Below are positions 1-6,996 of a stretch of 14,291 bases of DNA, in pieces (position 1 is the first letter of the stretch; every line of letters starts with the position of its first letter). Both the position numbers and the translations under genes were made by a program. The stretch comes from Alphaproteobacteria bacterium (lineage in GTDB: Bacteria > Pseudomonadota > Alphaproteobacteria > UBA1280 > UBA12223): contig DMEM01000178.1 of assembly GCA_003450915.1 (NCBI GenBank), positions 1 through 14,291 of the forward strand. Reading direction: 5' to 3'. The notes under the pieces were generated by a model. It was not told where the DNA came from. It did not search any database and worked only from the letters and a program-made list of their open reading frames with translations.

Positions 1-690
1 ATTGAATCTAAAAAGCAAAAAGAAACAGAGCTGCGTTCAAAATATATTACCGCATCAGAAGATAATGTTATTCATGCAATTGATTTAGCTAAATCAACAA
101 TGAGTTTTACTCATAATGATATTGATAAGTCTTCTGAAATATTAGGAGTTCCTAAAAATTTAATTATTGATCTTCTTGCTTTAGAAAAAGGTGAAAGCTA
201 CAAGCTATCAAAATTAGATTTTCATACTATAAATAAAAACTACTATTTAAATGTTTCAACAAAAGATGCTTTAACAGCTATTGAAAATAGGGGTGCTTTA
301 GAGCAACAAGTAAAAGACTTAATTTATAAAAAAGAAGATTTTTACCTATGCTTTATCGATTTGAATAAGTTTAAGGCTATTAATGATATTTATGGACATG
401 ACGCAGGAGATGAGGCTTTAAAATTTGTAGCCGAAGCTATGCAAAAAGCTAACCCTAAAGGTTTAAATGGGCGTAATGGAGGTGATGAATTTATTATGAT
501 TATTTTTGATAAACATGAAGCTGTTATGGATAAGTTTAAACAATTGCTTACAAAAAATATGAAGTTTAAAGAGCATAAAATACCGGTAAGTGCTTCAATT
601 GGATTTACTCAAAGTACAAATGATTTATTGCTTGATGACTTAATTAAAGTAGCAGATGAAAATATGTATAGTAATAAAAAAACAACATAA
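1..690 (+). CDS. GGDEF-domain protein, probable diguanylate cyclase (5' truncated)
   Basis: The reading frame is open from base 1 with no stop, so the gene begins before the window; an ATG at 100 is internal and not a likely start. The visible 229 residues end in a GGDEF domain. It opens with a match to the family's D-x-LT-x-x-x-NR segment (around bases 265-300), continues with the metal-binding F-I-D-L-N-K-F stretch (about 352-372), and has an intact GGDEF signature encoded at 478-492. It closes with the usual S-I-G-F and A-D-x-x-M-Y segments. The family makes cyclic di-GMP from two GTP. The inhibitory I-site (RxxD five residues before GGDEF) is absent; the residues there read N-P-K-G. About 85 visible residues before the domain are charged and helical-looking, and I recognise no sensor domain. 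Activity is likely but inferred. A strong terminator follows, so it is separate from the sdh operon. Confidence 0.9.
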   Translation: MESKKQKETELRSKYITASEDNVIHAIDLAKSTMSFTHNDIDKSSEILGVPKNLIIDLLALEKGESYKLSKLDFHTINKNYYLNVSTKDALTAIENRGALEQQVKDLIYKKEDFYLCFIDLNKFKAINDIYGHDAGDEALKFVAEAMQKANPKGLNGRNGGDEFIMIIFDKHEAVMDKFKQLLTKNMKFKEHKIPVSASIGFTQSTNDLLLDDLIKVADENMYSNKKTT

Positions 691-748
691 GGTAGTTAAT
701 AATAAGCAATTGTGTGTTTTTACTTGCCTATAGCCTTGATGAAAAAAT

Positions 749-783
749 AAAACCAGTCTATACTTTTATAGATTGGTTTTTTT
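749..783 (+). terminator. Intrinsic terminator after the GGDEF gene
   Basis: A 14-bp inverted repeat lies at 749-762 and 767-780, with one G-T wobble and a 4-nt loop (CTTT). It runs into a T tract at 777-783. It sits 59 nt after the GGDEF stop and separates that gene from sdhA. Confidence 0.9.
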
Positions 784-816
784 AGAAAAATAAAAAGAAA
801 TAGATTATAAAAGCGT

Positions 817-2520
817 ATGAAAATTCATGATATTTTAATTGTTGGAGCTGGGTTAACAGGCCTAAGAGCAGCCTTTGAAGGTATTACTGCTGATTTAGAT
901 GTTGCGGTATTAACAAAAGTACATCCATTAAGATCTCACTCTTGTGCAGCACAAGGTGGTGTAAATGCTGCAATTGATAAAGATGATGACTGGAGAGATC
1001 ACGCTTATGATACGGTAAAAGGTGCTGATTTTATCGGTGATGAAGATTCAATTGAGCTAATGTGTAAAGAAGCTCCGCAAGCTGTTTTAGATTTAGATGA
1101 TCTAGGCTGCCCATTTTCAAGAAATGAAGACGGCTCAATTGCTCAGCGTGCTTTTGGAGGTGCAAGTTTTGCAAGAACAGCATATGCAGCTGATCGAACA
1201 GGTCATGCAATGTTGCATACATTATGGGAGCAAGCAATTAAACACGGAACTCATATTTATCAAGAATATCACTTATTAAAAATTATAAAAAACAAACTAG
1301 GACATGCCTGTGGTGTTGTAGCTATGGAGATTGCAACAGGTAAGCTTGAAGTTATTAGAGCAAAAACAGTTTTAATTGCTACAGGTGGCTATGGACGTGT
1401 TTATAAAGCTAATACAAATGCAATGATTAATACCGGTGATGGTATTGCTTTGGCAATGAAAGCAGGAGCTAATTTAGCAGATTTAGAATTTGTTCAGTTT
1501 CACCCAACAGGTTTAAAAACTTCAGGTATTTTAATTTCTGAAGGTGTTAGAGGCGAGGGGGCTTACTTAATTGGTAAAGATGGTAAGCGTTTTATGAGTA
1601 AATATGCTCCAAATAAATTAGAGCTAGCAAGTAGAGATGTTGTATCGCGTTCTGAAGCTATGGAAATTATGGCTGGTAACGGTGTTGACGGTGCTGTATT
1701 TTTAGATGTTAGGCATTTAGGACGTGATTTGATTTTAGAACGTCTTCCTCAAATCAGACAGCTATCAATAGATTTTGAAGGAGTTGATCCGGTTGATAAA
1801 CCAATTCCAGTTCGTCCAACTTGTCATTATACAATGGGTGGTATTAGGACTGAAAAACTAGGACAAACCAATGTTAAAGGTTTGTATTCTGCAGGTGAGG
1901 CATCATGCACATCTGTACATGGGGCAAATAGATTAGGTGCTAACTCATTGCTTGAAACAATCGTTTTTGGTAAGTTTGTTGGTAAAGAAATGGTTCGCTT
2001 TATCAAGCAAGATTATATTCAGCAAGAAGATTTAACGGTTGATGAAGATGTATGTAAAGATACTGTTGAGCTACTTAATAAAATTAAAAATCAAAGTTCA
2101 GAATCAGGAATTAGACCTGCTATTCTAAGAGAAAAATTAACTGAAGCAATGAATAAGTTTGTTGGTGTTTTTAGAAATGAAGAATTATTAGCTCAAGGCT
2201 TAGAAAAAATCTTAGAAGTCAAAGCTGATTTTGAAAAAGTATGTGTTGATGATAAGTCAGATTGTTTTAATACAGATTTATTAACGACTTTAGAGCTTGG
2301 TAATTTAATTCTACTGGCAGAAGCAACAGTCAAGTCAGCTTTAGAGAGAAAAGAATCAAGAGGAGCTCATACCAGGGAAGAATACCCTGCTCGAGATGAT
2401 GAAAACTATCGTAAACATACAATTGCAAGCATAAATGATAAAGGTCATGTTGTTATTTCTTATGAACCAGTAAGATTAGTTAATAATGATCGTTACAAAC
2501 CTGTTGAACGTGTGTATTAA
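817..2520 (+). CDS. sdhA: Succinate dehydrogenase/fumarate reductase flavoprotein subunit
   Basis: This is the catalytic FAD subunit, interconverting succinate and fumarate. Seen in the 567 residues: the dinucleotide-binding G-A-G-L-T-G at 10-15; R-S-H-S with His41 where the family attaches FAD covalently; A-A-Q-G-G at 44-48; the F-G-G segment at 113-115; H-P-T-G at 229-232; R-G-E-G at 245-248; the S-R-D segment with Arg273, matching the proton-delivering Arg of the family; P-T-C-H-Y-T-M-G-G with His337; and N-R-L-G-A-N-S at 371-377. The length is close to canonical SdhA (about 590). There is no Tat or Sec signal, so it should face the cytoplasm, unlike the exported Campylobacter MfrA. No Shine-Dalgarno is obvious before the ATG, and only 33 nt separate it from the upstream terminator. 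Direction in vivo (succinate oxidation or fumarate reduction) cannot be told from sequence, so frdA is an equally fair name. Confidence 0.95.
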   Translation: MKIHDILIVGAGLTGLRAAFEGITADLDVAVLTKVHPLRSHSCAAQGGVNAAIDKDDDWRDHAYDTVKGADFIGDEDSIELMCKEAPQAVLDLDDLGCPFSRNEDGSIAQRAFGGASFARTAYAADRTGHAMLHTLWEQAIKHGTHIYQEYHLLKIIKNKLGHACGVVAMEIATGKLEVIRAKTVLIATGGYGRVYKANTNAMINTGDGIALAMKAGANLADLEFVQFHPTGLKTSGILISEGVRGEGAYLIGKDGKRFMSKYAPNKLELASRDVVSRSEAMEIMAGNGVDGAVFLDVRHLGRDLILERLPQIRQLSIDFEGVDPVDKPIPVRPTCHYTMGGIRTEKLGQTNVKGLYSAGEASCTSVHGANRLGANSLLETIVFGKFVGKEMVRFIKQDYIQQEDLTVDEDVCKDTVELLNKIKNQSSESGIRPAILREKLTEAMNKFVGVFRNEELLAQGLEKILEVKADFEKVCVDDKSDCFNTDLLTTLELGNLILLAEATVKSALERKESRGAHTREEYPARDDENYRKHTIASINDKGHVVISYEPVRLVNNDRYKPVERVY

Positions 2521-2524
2521 GGAG
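2519..2524 (+). promoter_or_regulatory. Ribosome binding site fixing the sdhB start
   Basis: AAGGAG overlaps the sdhA stop codon and lies 6 nt before the ATG at 2531. It decides for that start over the in-frame ATG at 2486, which lies inside sdhA and has no such site. The overlap with the sdhA stop suggests coupled translation. Confidence 0.8.
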
Positions 2525-2530
2525 CTTGCG

Positions 2531-3529
2531 ATGATAGAATTAAAAAAACAAGTTACATTTAATATTCATAGAATGGGTGAAGATAAAAAACCTTATCTTG
2601 AAACTTTTCAATTAGAATGCACTGAAGCAACAACAGTTCTCCAAGCTTTAGAAACTATTAAAGCTGACTTAGATGGTTCATTAACATTTAGACGTTCATG
2701 CCGTGCTTCAATTTGTGGATCTTGCGGAATGTTTATTAACAATAGATCTCGTTTAGCATGTCGTACTAAAGTTAAAGATATGGTTGATTTAAACAGTGAT
2801 GAAGAATTGATTTTAGAAATATCTCCGCAAAAAAATCAGCCGGTAATTAAAGACTTGGTAGTAGATATTACTCCTTTTTATGAAAAGATTGAAAAGAATA
2901 ATCCGTTTATTCAAGAAGGATCTGAAAAAGTAGAGCAAGTTGATAAAACTTCATATGAGCAAGTTAATATGGTATCGAACTGTATTATGTGTGGTTCATG
3001 TTATTCAGATTGTACAGCATTAGCTGAAAATAAAAATTATTTAGGTCCGGCAGCGCTAGCTAAAATGTTCCGTTTTGTAGCTGATCCGCGTGAAGGACAA
3101 AAGAAAAAACGTCTAAAAGAGTTAAGTAAGAAAAATGGGATTTGGGACTGTACAAGGTGTGGGCTTTGTATAGATGCTTGCCCTAAAGGCGTTGCACCAA
3201 TGGAAGCTATCGTTAAGCTAAGAACCAGAGCTATAGAATCTGGCATTACAAATAATAAAGGTGCAAAACATGCTATGGTATTTAAAAATGACCTTGCAAA
3301 AGGTGGTTTATTGAATGAGTTTTGGATGATCTTGAAAACATTTGGTCTGTTTGGTGCTATCAAGCAGTTACCAAATGCAGTTCATTTAGCTAAAAAAGGT
3401 AAAATACCACCAATATTTTCAGAGAAAGTGGAAGGCTTTGAAGAAATTGATGCGATTTTTAAACAGCTAAAAGAAAATCCAATTAATGTAGAAACAAAAA
3501 AAGAAGATGACGGGCCTGGTGCTGGTTAG
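2531..3529 (+). CDS. sdhB: Succinate dehydrogenase/fumarate reductase iron-sulfur subunit, type E-like
   Basis: This electron-transfer subunit passes electrons from the flavin of SdhA towards SdhE and quinone. In the 332 residues I see a ferredoxin-type [2Fe-2S] site, C57-x4-C62-x2-C65-x11-C77, with canonical SdhB spacing. It is followed by C151-x2-C154-x2-C157-x3-C161 and C207-x2-C210-x2-C213-x3-C217-P. In classical SdhB the last group is C-x5-C-x3-C-P and contributes to a [3Fe-4S] centre. The extra cysteine here (C210) is the type E hallmark and predicts a second [4Fe-4S] centre instead. The protein has about 100 residues beyond the last cysteine, making it longer than E. coli SdhB (238) and similar to Campylobacterota homologues. 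It starts 10 nt after sdhA. Cluster type is inferred from spacing, not measured. Confidence 0.93.
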   Translation: MIELKKQVTFNIHRMGEDKKPYLETFQLECTEATTVLQALETIKADLDGSLTFRRSCRASICGSCGMFINNRSRLACRTKVKDMVDLNSDEELILEISPQKNQPVIKDLVVDITPFYEKIEKNNPFIQEGSEKVEQVDKTSYEQVNMVSNCIMCGSCYSDCTALAENKNYLGPAALAKMFRFVADPREGQKKKRLKELSKKNGIWDCTRCGLCIDACPKGVAPMEAIVKLRTRAIESGITNNKGAKHAMVFKNDLAKGGLLNEFWMILKTFGLFGAIKQLPNAVHLAKKGKIPPIFSEKVEGFEEIDAIFKQLKENPINVETKKEDDGPGAG

Positions 3530-3547
3530 AAAATAGGGGAGTTTATT

Positions 3548-3988
3548 ATGATTGATCCAAATAGTCCAAAAGTTAATCAAATTAGAATTTTAATTGTGGC
3601 TGCTTTTGTAGTTGTTTTAGGTTATAATTATATCGAAAGTAATAAAAGAAGAGATATTAAGCAGGCTCAGCAAGAAATTGTAAGGCAGGAGCAGCAAGCG
3701 GTTATACAAGAAAAAATAACAGCAAAAAAACAAGAGTATGCTTTAAGAAAAGAACAAGAAAGATTAAGAAGAGAGCAGCAAAGGAAAGCTCTTGAAAATC
3801 CAACTGCTCTTTTAACTAATAAAATTACAGATGGGTTCCAAACAATGAAAAGCAAGAAGCCTTTTACTTATATCGACTCAGGTGTTGAGTTAGAGGTTTT
3901 AGAGGTTTCAGAAGATAAGTTTTGGGTTAAATCAAAAGTAAATGGTCTTTATCTATGGTTAAAAACAAATGATATTATTTTAAAATAA
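3548..3988 (+). CDS. Single-TM coiled-coil protein with SH3-like C-terminus, inside the sdh operon
   Basis: Not a family I recognise. The 146 residues comprise a short N-terminus, one predicted membrane helix at about 14-29, a highly charged Gln/Glu/Lys/Arg segment at about 32-83 that looks like a coiled coil, and a small beta-rich domain at about 99-146. That domain ends in a W-x6-N-G-L-x2-W pattern resembling bacterial SH3 domains. The same C-terminal pattern recurs in the next gene, so the two are paralogues over about 40 residues. Flanking charges (K-R-R just after the helix, few before it) favour an N-out/C-in orientation, which would put the coiled coil in the cytoplasm. A good Shine-Dalgarno (AGGGGAG, 3535-3541) precedes the ATG, 18 nt after sdhB. 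Position between sdhB and sdhE suggests a role with that complex, such as anchoring or assembly; this is inference only. Confidence 0.8.
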   Translation: MIDPNSPKVNQIRILIVAAFVVVLGYNYIESNKRRDIKQAQQEIVRQEQQAVIQEKITAKKQEYALRKEQERLRREQQRKALENPTALLTNKITDGFQTMKSKKPFTYIDSGVELEVLEVSEDKFWVKSKVNGLYLWLKTNDIILK

Positions 3989-4005
3989 AAAAAGAGAACA
4001 GAGAA

Positions 4006-4407
4006 ATGAGAAATATGAGAAGAACAGGCCCAGCAGGGCAAAAGCCACCTTCAACTTTAGTTGGCTTAGCAATATTAGGCCTTGGTGGTATGATGTATAT
4101 AAATCAAGAAGGAATGTCTATTGCAGACTTATTTGCCAAGTTTCAAAATAAAGCATCGCATGTTGTTCAAGGTGATAAACAACCTGTTAAAGACGAGCAC
4201 GTTGTTAAAGCAGAACCAACAACTATTGTTATATTAAAAAATACAACAGCATTTGAATCATTAAGTTCAAATAGAAAAGTTGGAATTATTGAAAAAGGTG
4301 CTGAACTACCTATTTTAGAAATAAGTGGTGAAAATAATAAATGGATTAGGACTAGAACAAATGGCTTGTCTGTTTGGGTTTCAGCTAGTAATGTAGAATT
4401 TAAATAA
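4006..4407 (+). CDS. Single-TM protein with SH3-like C-terminus, paralogue of the preceding gene
   Basis: Unrecognised 133-residue protein. It has an Arg/Lys/Pro-rich N-terminus (1-15), one Gly-rich membrane helix at about 16-32, a Lys/Glu/Val linker, and a beta-rich C-terminal domain at about 72-133. Its end (G-A-E-L-x-I-L-E-I-S, then W-x6-N-G-L-x2-W) aligns with the previous gene's end at roughly one residue in three identical. The strongly basic N-terminus and acidic residues after the helix favour N-in/C-out, placing the SH3-like domain in the periplasm, where bacterial SH3 domains usually act. This is the opposite of the orientation predicted for its paralogue. It starts 17 nt after the preceding stop with only a weak GA-rich ribosome site; an in-frame ATG at 4015 is an equally possible start. 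It lies 18 nt before sdhE. Function unknown. Confidence 0.75.
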   Translation: MRNMRRTGPAGQKPPSTLVGLAILGLGGMMYINQEGMSIADLFAKFQNKASHVVQGDKQPVKDEHVVKAEPTTIVILKNTTAFESLSSNRKVGIIEKGAELPILEISGENNKWIRTRTNGLSVWVSASNVEFK

Positions 4408-4425
4408 AGATTTTAGGAGAATTTT

Positions 4426-5322
4426 ATGACCTTAGAATATGCCTATTACCCAGGCTGTGCAGCAAAGCAAATACAAATAGAAGCTGATTTAGCAACTAGA
4501 GCAATTTGCGAAAAACTGAATGTTGTTTTACATGATATGCCTAAAGCAAGCTGTTGTGGGGCAGGGAATCTGCAAGAGCATGATTTAGCAGCAGGGTTAG
4601 CTGTTAATGCAAGAATTTTTTCACAAGCTGAAGAAATGGGTAAAGATATTCTAACAATTTGTAATACTTGTCTACAAACTTTTACTATGGCTAATAAGCG
4701 TTTTAAAGAAGAGCCTGAATTGTTGGCAAAAGTAAATATAGTTTTAGAAAAAGCAGGTGTTAGGCCATATCAAGGAACAATAGAAATTAAACATCTTATT
4801 TGGGTTTTGGTTGATGACTTGGGTATTGATAAGGTAAAGAAACAAATTAAAGCTCCGTTAAATGGTTTAAGAGTTGCTCCATTTTATGGTTGTCATGGTA
4901 TTCGACCTCAAGAAATTTTTGATGGTAAGGGGGGTGAGCATCCTCTTTATTTAGATAAAATTTTAAAGACATTAGGTGCTGAGGTTGTTGATTATTCTGG
5001 TAAAGATAAATGCTGTGGATTCCATTATATGTTACCTAATGAATCTGAGTTTTTATCAATGTCGGGTGGTCATAGTTTAGCTGCTAAAGAAAAAGGTGCT
5101 GATATTATGGTTTCACCTTGTACATTATGTGATATGGCTTTAGGTGCTTACCAGAAAAAAGCAGAGAAAAAACTTGGCAAACGAATAAATCTTCCAGAAA
5201 TGAATATTGCTCAGTTAATTGGTGCAAGTTTTGGTTTTAGTGCCGATGAATTAGGTTTTTATAAGCTTCATCAAGACCCGTTGCCTCAATTTGATAAATA
5301 TAAGGTAGAAATTGCGGAGTAA
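4426..5322 (+). CDS. sdhE: CCG-domain subunit of type E succinate dehydrogenase (HdrB-like)
   Basis: The 298 residues carry two full cysteine-rich CCG motifs of the kind found in heterodisulfide reductase HdrB and type E SdhE: C11-x31-C43-C44-x34-C79-x2-C82 and C156-x39-C196-C197-x34-C232-x2-C235. In related proteins these bind unusual iron-sulfur centres; in type E enzymes this subunit replaces the SdhC/SdhD membrane anchors and reacts with quinone at the membrane. No transmembrane segment is visible, so membrane attachment must come from amphipathic parts or a partner. The ATG at 4426 has a good AGGAGA site at 4415-4420. Type E sdhABE order is kept except that two small membrane-protein genes are inserted before it. 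The symbol here means the CCG subunit, not the unrelated FAD-assembly factor also named SdhE. HdrB of another complex is unlikely given the sdhAB neighbours. Confidence 0.88.
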   Translation: MTLEYAYYPGCAAKQIQIEADLATRAICEKLNVVLHDMPKASCCGAGNLQEHDLAAGLAVNARIFSQAEEMGKDILTICNTCLQTFTMANKRFKEEPELLAKVNIVLEKAGVRPYQGTIEIKHLIWVLVDDLGIDKVKKQIKAPLNGLRVAPFYGCHGIRPQEIFDGKGGEHPLYLDKILKTLGAEVVDYSGKDKCCGFHYMLPNESEFLSMSGGHSLAAKEKGADIMVSPCTLCDMALGAYQKKAEKKLGKRINLPEMNIAQLIGASFGFSADELGFYKLHQDPLPQFDKYKVEIAE

Positions 5323-5328
5323 AAATTG

Positions 5329-6972
5329 ATGAGATTTGTGTGTCTTTGTTTATTATTATTAATTACATCTTGTGCTAAAAATCCAGCAACAAATAACCTG
5401 GATTTTGTTGTTTTAGATGAAACAGAAGAGTATCAAATAGGTCGAGACTCTCGAAAGACAGTCTCAAATTCTAAGTTTTATAAAGATAAAGAAAAGCAAA
5501 AGTATTTTAGAAACCTTGCTGAAAAGGTTTATAGTGTAGGTGAGCGTCCAGAAAAAGATTTTTCTTTTTATTTTGTTGATGATGATGTCTTAAATGCTTA
5601 TGCAGCTCCAGGGTATATGTTTATAAATAGAGGAATATTACCAATTTTAATGGATGAGGCTGCTTTAATGGGTGTTATGGCTCATGAAGCAGGGCATATT
5701 AATGCTCGACATACGGTTAAAGGTTACTCAACTAGGGCTTTTAAAAATTGGGCTTTAGGCGGTATTTTATCTGTTTTTAAAAAGAAAAATAAAACCGATA
5801 GCCTTGATTATGCTTATTCTAGGCATATGGAATATGAGGCAGATGATCTTGCAGTGCGTTATTTAAAAAAAATGGATATTCCAACCATTAATATGCGTTC
5901 AACTTATTTAGCTTTTCAAAAACAAAATGATATTTATTTAGACTTAAATAATTTAAATGAAAACTTAAAAACTCCGATTAAAAATAAGAGTTATGTTCTT
6001 AGAACTCATCCTAGAGGAAAAGATAGAGCGGCTAGAATTGAGCAGGGCTCTTATACTTGGAAAGAAATGTTAGAGTATTATAATCAAGATGAGTTTTATA
6101 GACAGCTTGATGGAATGGCTTATGGGTATTCTGGTAAAGGCAAGTCTGAGTTTATAATAAAACAAGATAATTATAGTCAAATGAAAGCTGTTAAAGACTC
6201 AATGAGCGGTATTTATGGTTATAAAAATATAGCTTATTTAAAGAAACAAGGATTAAAAATAACAATGCCAGAGTTATATCAAGCTAGAGTTATGTCAGGA
6301 GATCCTTTAGGTTATAACTATACTAAAGGAATCAAAGTTACTTTAAATAACTTTTCAGACGATAGAAATAGAACATCATTAGATGTTATCGCTGATTTAT
6401 TTGGTTTAAGATCACATGCTAGAAAAGACTTTTTTAAAAATGTAAAAGAGAACAAATATAGTAGTTATGCTAAGTCATTAACCTCTAAATATACAGATCA
6501 AATGAAAGAAGGCGAGGAATTATTTAGCTTTGAAACATCTAGTAATTTTATCTATCAATTGTTAAATGTTAACACTACATATTACTATATATATGTTAAG
6601 CAATTAGACGATCTTGATCAAAATGGAGACCATGAAGATTATAAAAATAACTTTAGGACAATAGTTTTATCGTCTAATAGTAAAAAATCATTTGACGAAC
6701 ACATGCTAGATGATATATTATTTATAAAAGATAATTTAGTTGAACTAACTTCAAAGCAAAAGTCAAAAATCAAGCCTTTGGTTATAAAAACAAAACAAGC
6801 AACGGGCTTTGAATCAGCTAAAGATTTATCTAAAGATAATATTCCATACATTCACTTTGACCAAGAATGGTTTAAATTATTTAACGGATTGTACGACGAA
6901 TTTGATATGGAAATGCAATTGAAGCAAGGTACGTGGCTAAAGCTAATACCCAATCCAAATAAAGATATATAA
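5329..6972 (+). CDS. M48-family zinc metalloprotease lipoprotein
   Basis: Predicted envelope protease tethered as a lipoprotein. The signal peptide ends in a lipobox (I-T-S-C, Cys15). The zinc site is H119-E-x-x-H123, with the third ligand in E168-x-x-x-D172. The family's T-H-P-R segment at about 226-229 ends the catalytic domain, and L-D-G-M-A-Y-G at 260-266 opens a C-terminal region seen in BepA-like and related alphaproteobacterial M48 proteins. The last 270 residues (to 547) are unusually long and Lys/Asn/Tyr-rich, and I recognise no domain there. I chose the ATG at 5329 over an adjacent TTG at 5326: both are served by GGAG at 5316-5319, but the ATG has better spacing and codon. It begins 6 nt after sdhE, so translation may be coupled. 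A quality-control role for outer-membrane or secreted proteins is inferred from the family; no link to the sdh complex is shown. Confidence 0.9.
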   Translation: MRFVCLCLLLLITSCAKNPATNNLDFVVLDETEEYQIGRDSRKTVSNSKFYKDKEKQKYFRNLAEKVYSVGERPEKDFSFYFVDDDVLNAYAAPGYMFINRGILPILMDEAALMGVMAHEAGHINARHTVKGYSTRAFKNWALGGILSVFKKKNKTDSLDYAYSRHMEYEADDLAVRYLKKMDIPTINMRSTYLAFQKQNDIYLDLNNLNENLKTPIKNKSYVLRTHPRGKDRAARIEQGSYTWKEMLEYYNQDEFYRQLDGMAYGYSGKGKSEFIIKQDNYSQMKAVKDSMSGIYGYKNIAYLKKQGLKITMPELYQARVMSGDPLGYNYTKGIKVTLNNFSDDRNRTSLDVIADLFGLRSHARKDFFKNVKENKYSSYAKSLTSKYTDQMKEGEELFSFETSSNFIYQLLNVNTTYYYIYVKQLDDLDQNGDHEDYKNNFRTIVLSSNSKKSFDEHMLDDILFIKDNLVELTSKQKSKIKPLVIKTKQATGFESAKDLSKDNIPYIHFDQEWFKLFNGLYDEFDMEMQLKQGTWLKLIPNPNKDI

Positions 6973-6996
6973 TTTATAAAGAATAATAATTAATCA

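Noticed and set aside
1031..1237. Minus-strand open frame within sdhA
   Set aside because: It is a shadow of a highly conserved part of sdhA. The similar minus-strand frames at 3037-3363, 3667-3855 and 6639-6851 are rejected on the same grounds.
2486..2530. Earlier in-frame ATG for sdhB inside sdhA
   Set aside because: The ATG at 2531 has a good ribosome site, and the protein from there aligns with the usual SdhB N-terminus; the extra 15 residues look like out-of-frame sdhA.
5326..5328. TTG as the start of the M48 lipoprotein
   Set aside because: An ATG follows immediately in frame with acceptable spacing; the signal peptide is complete from it.
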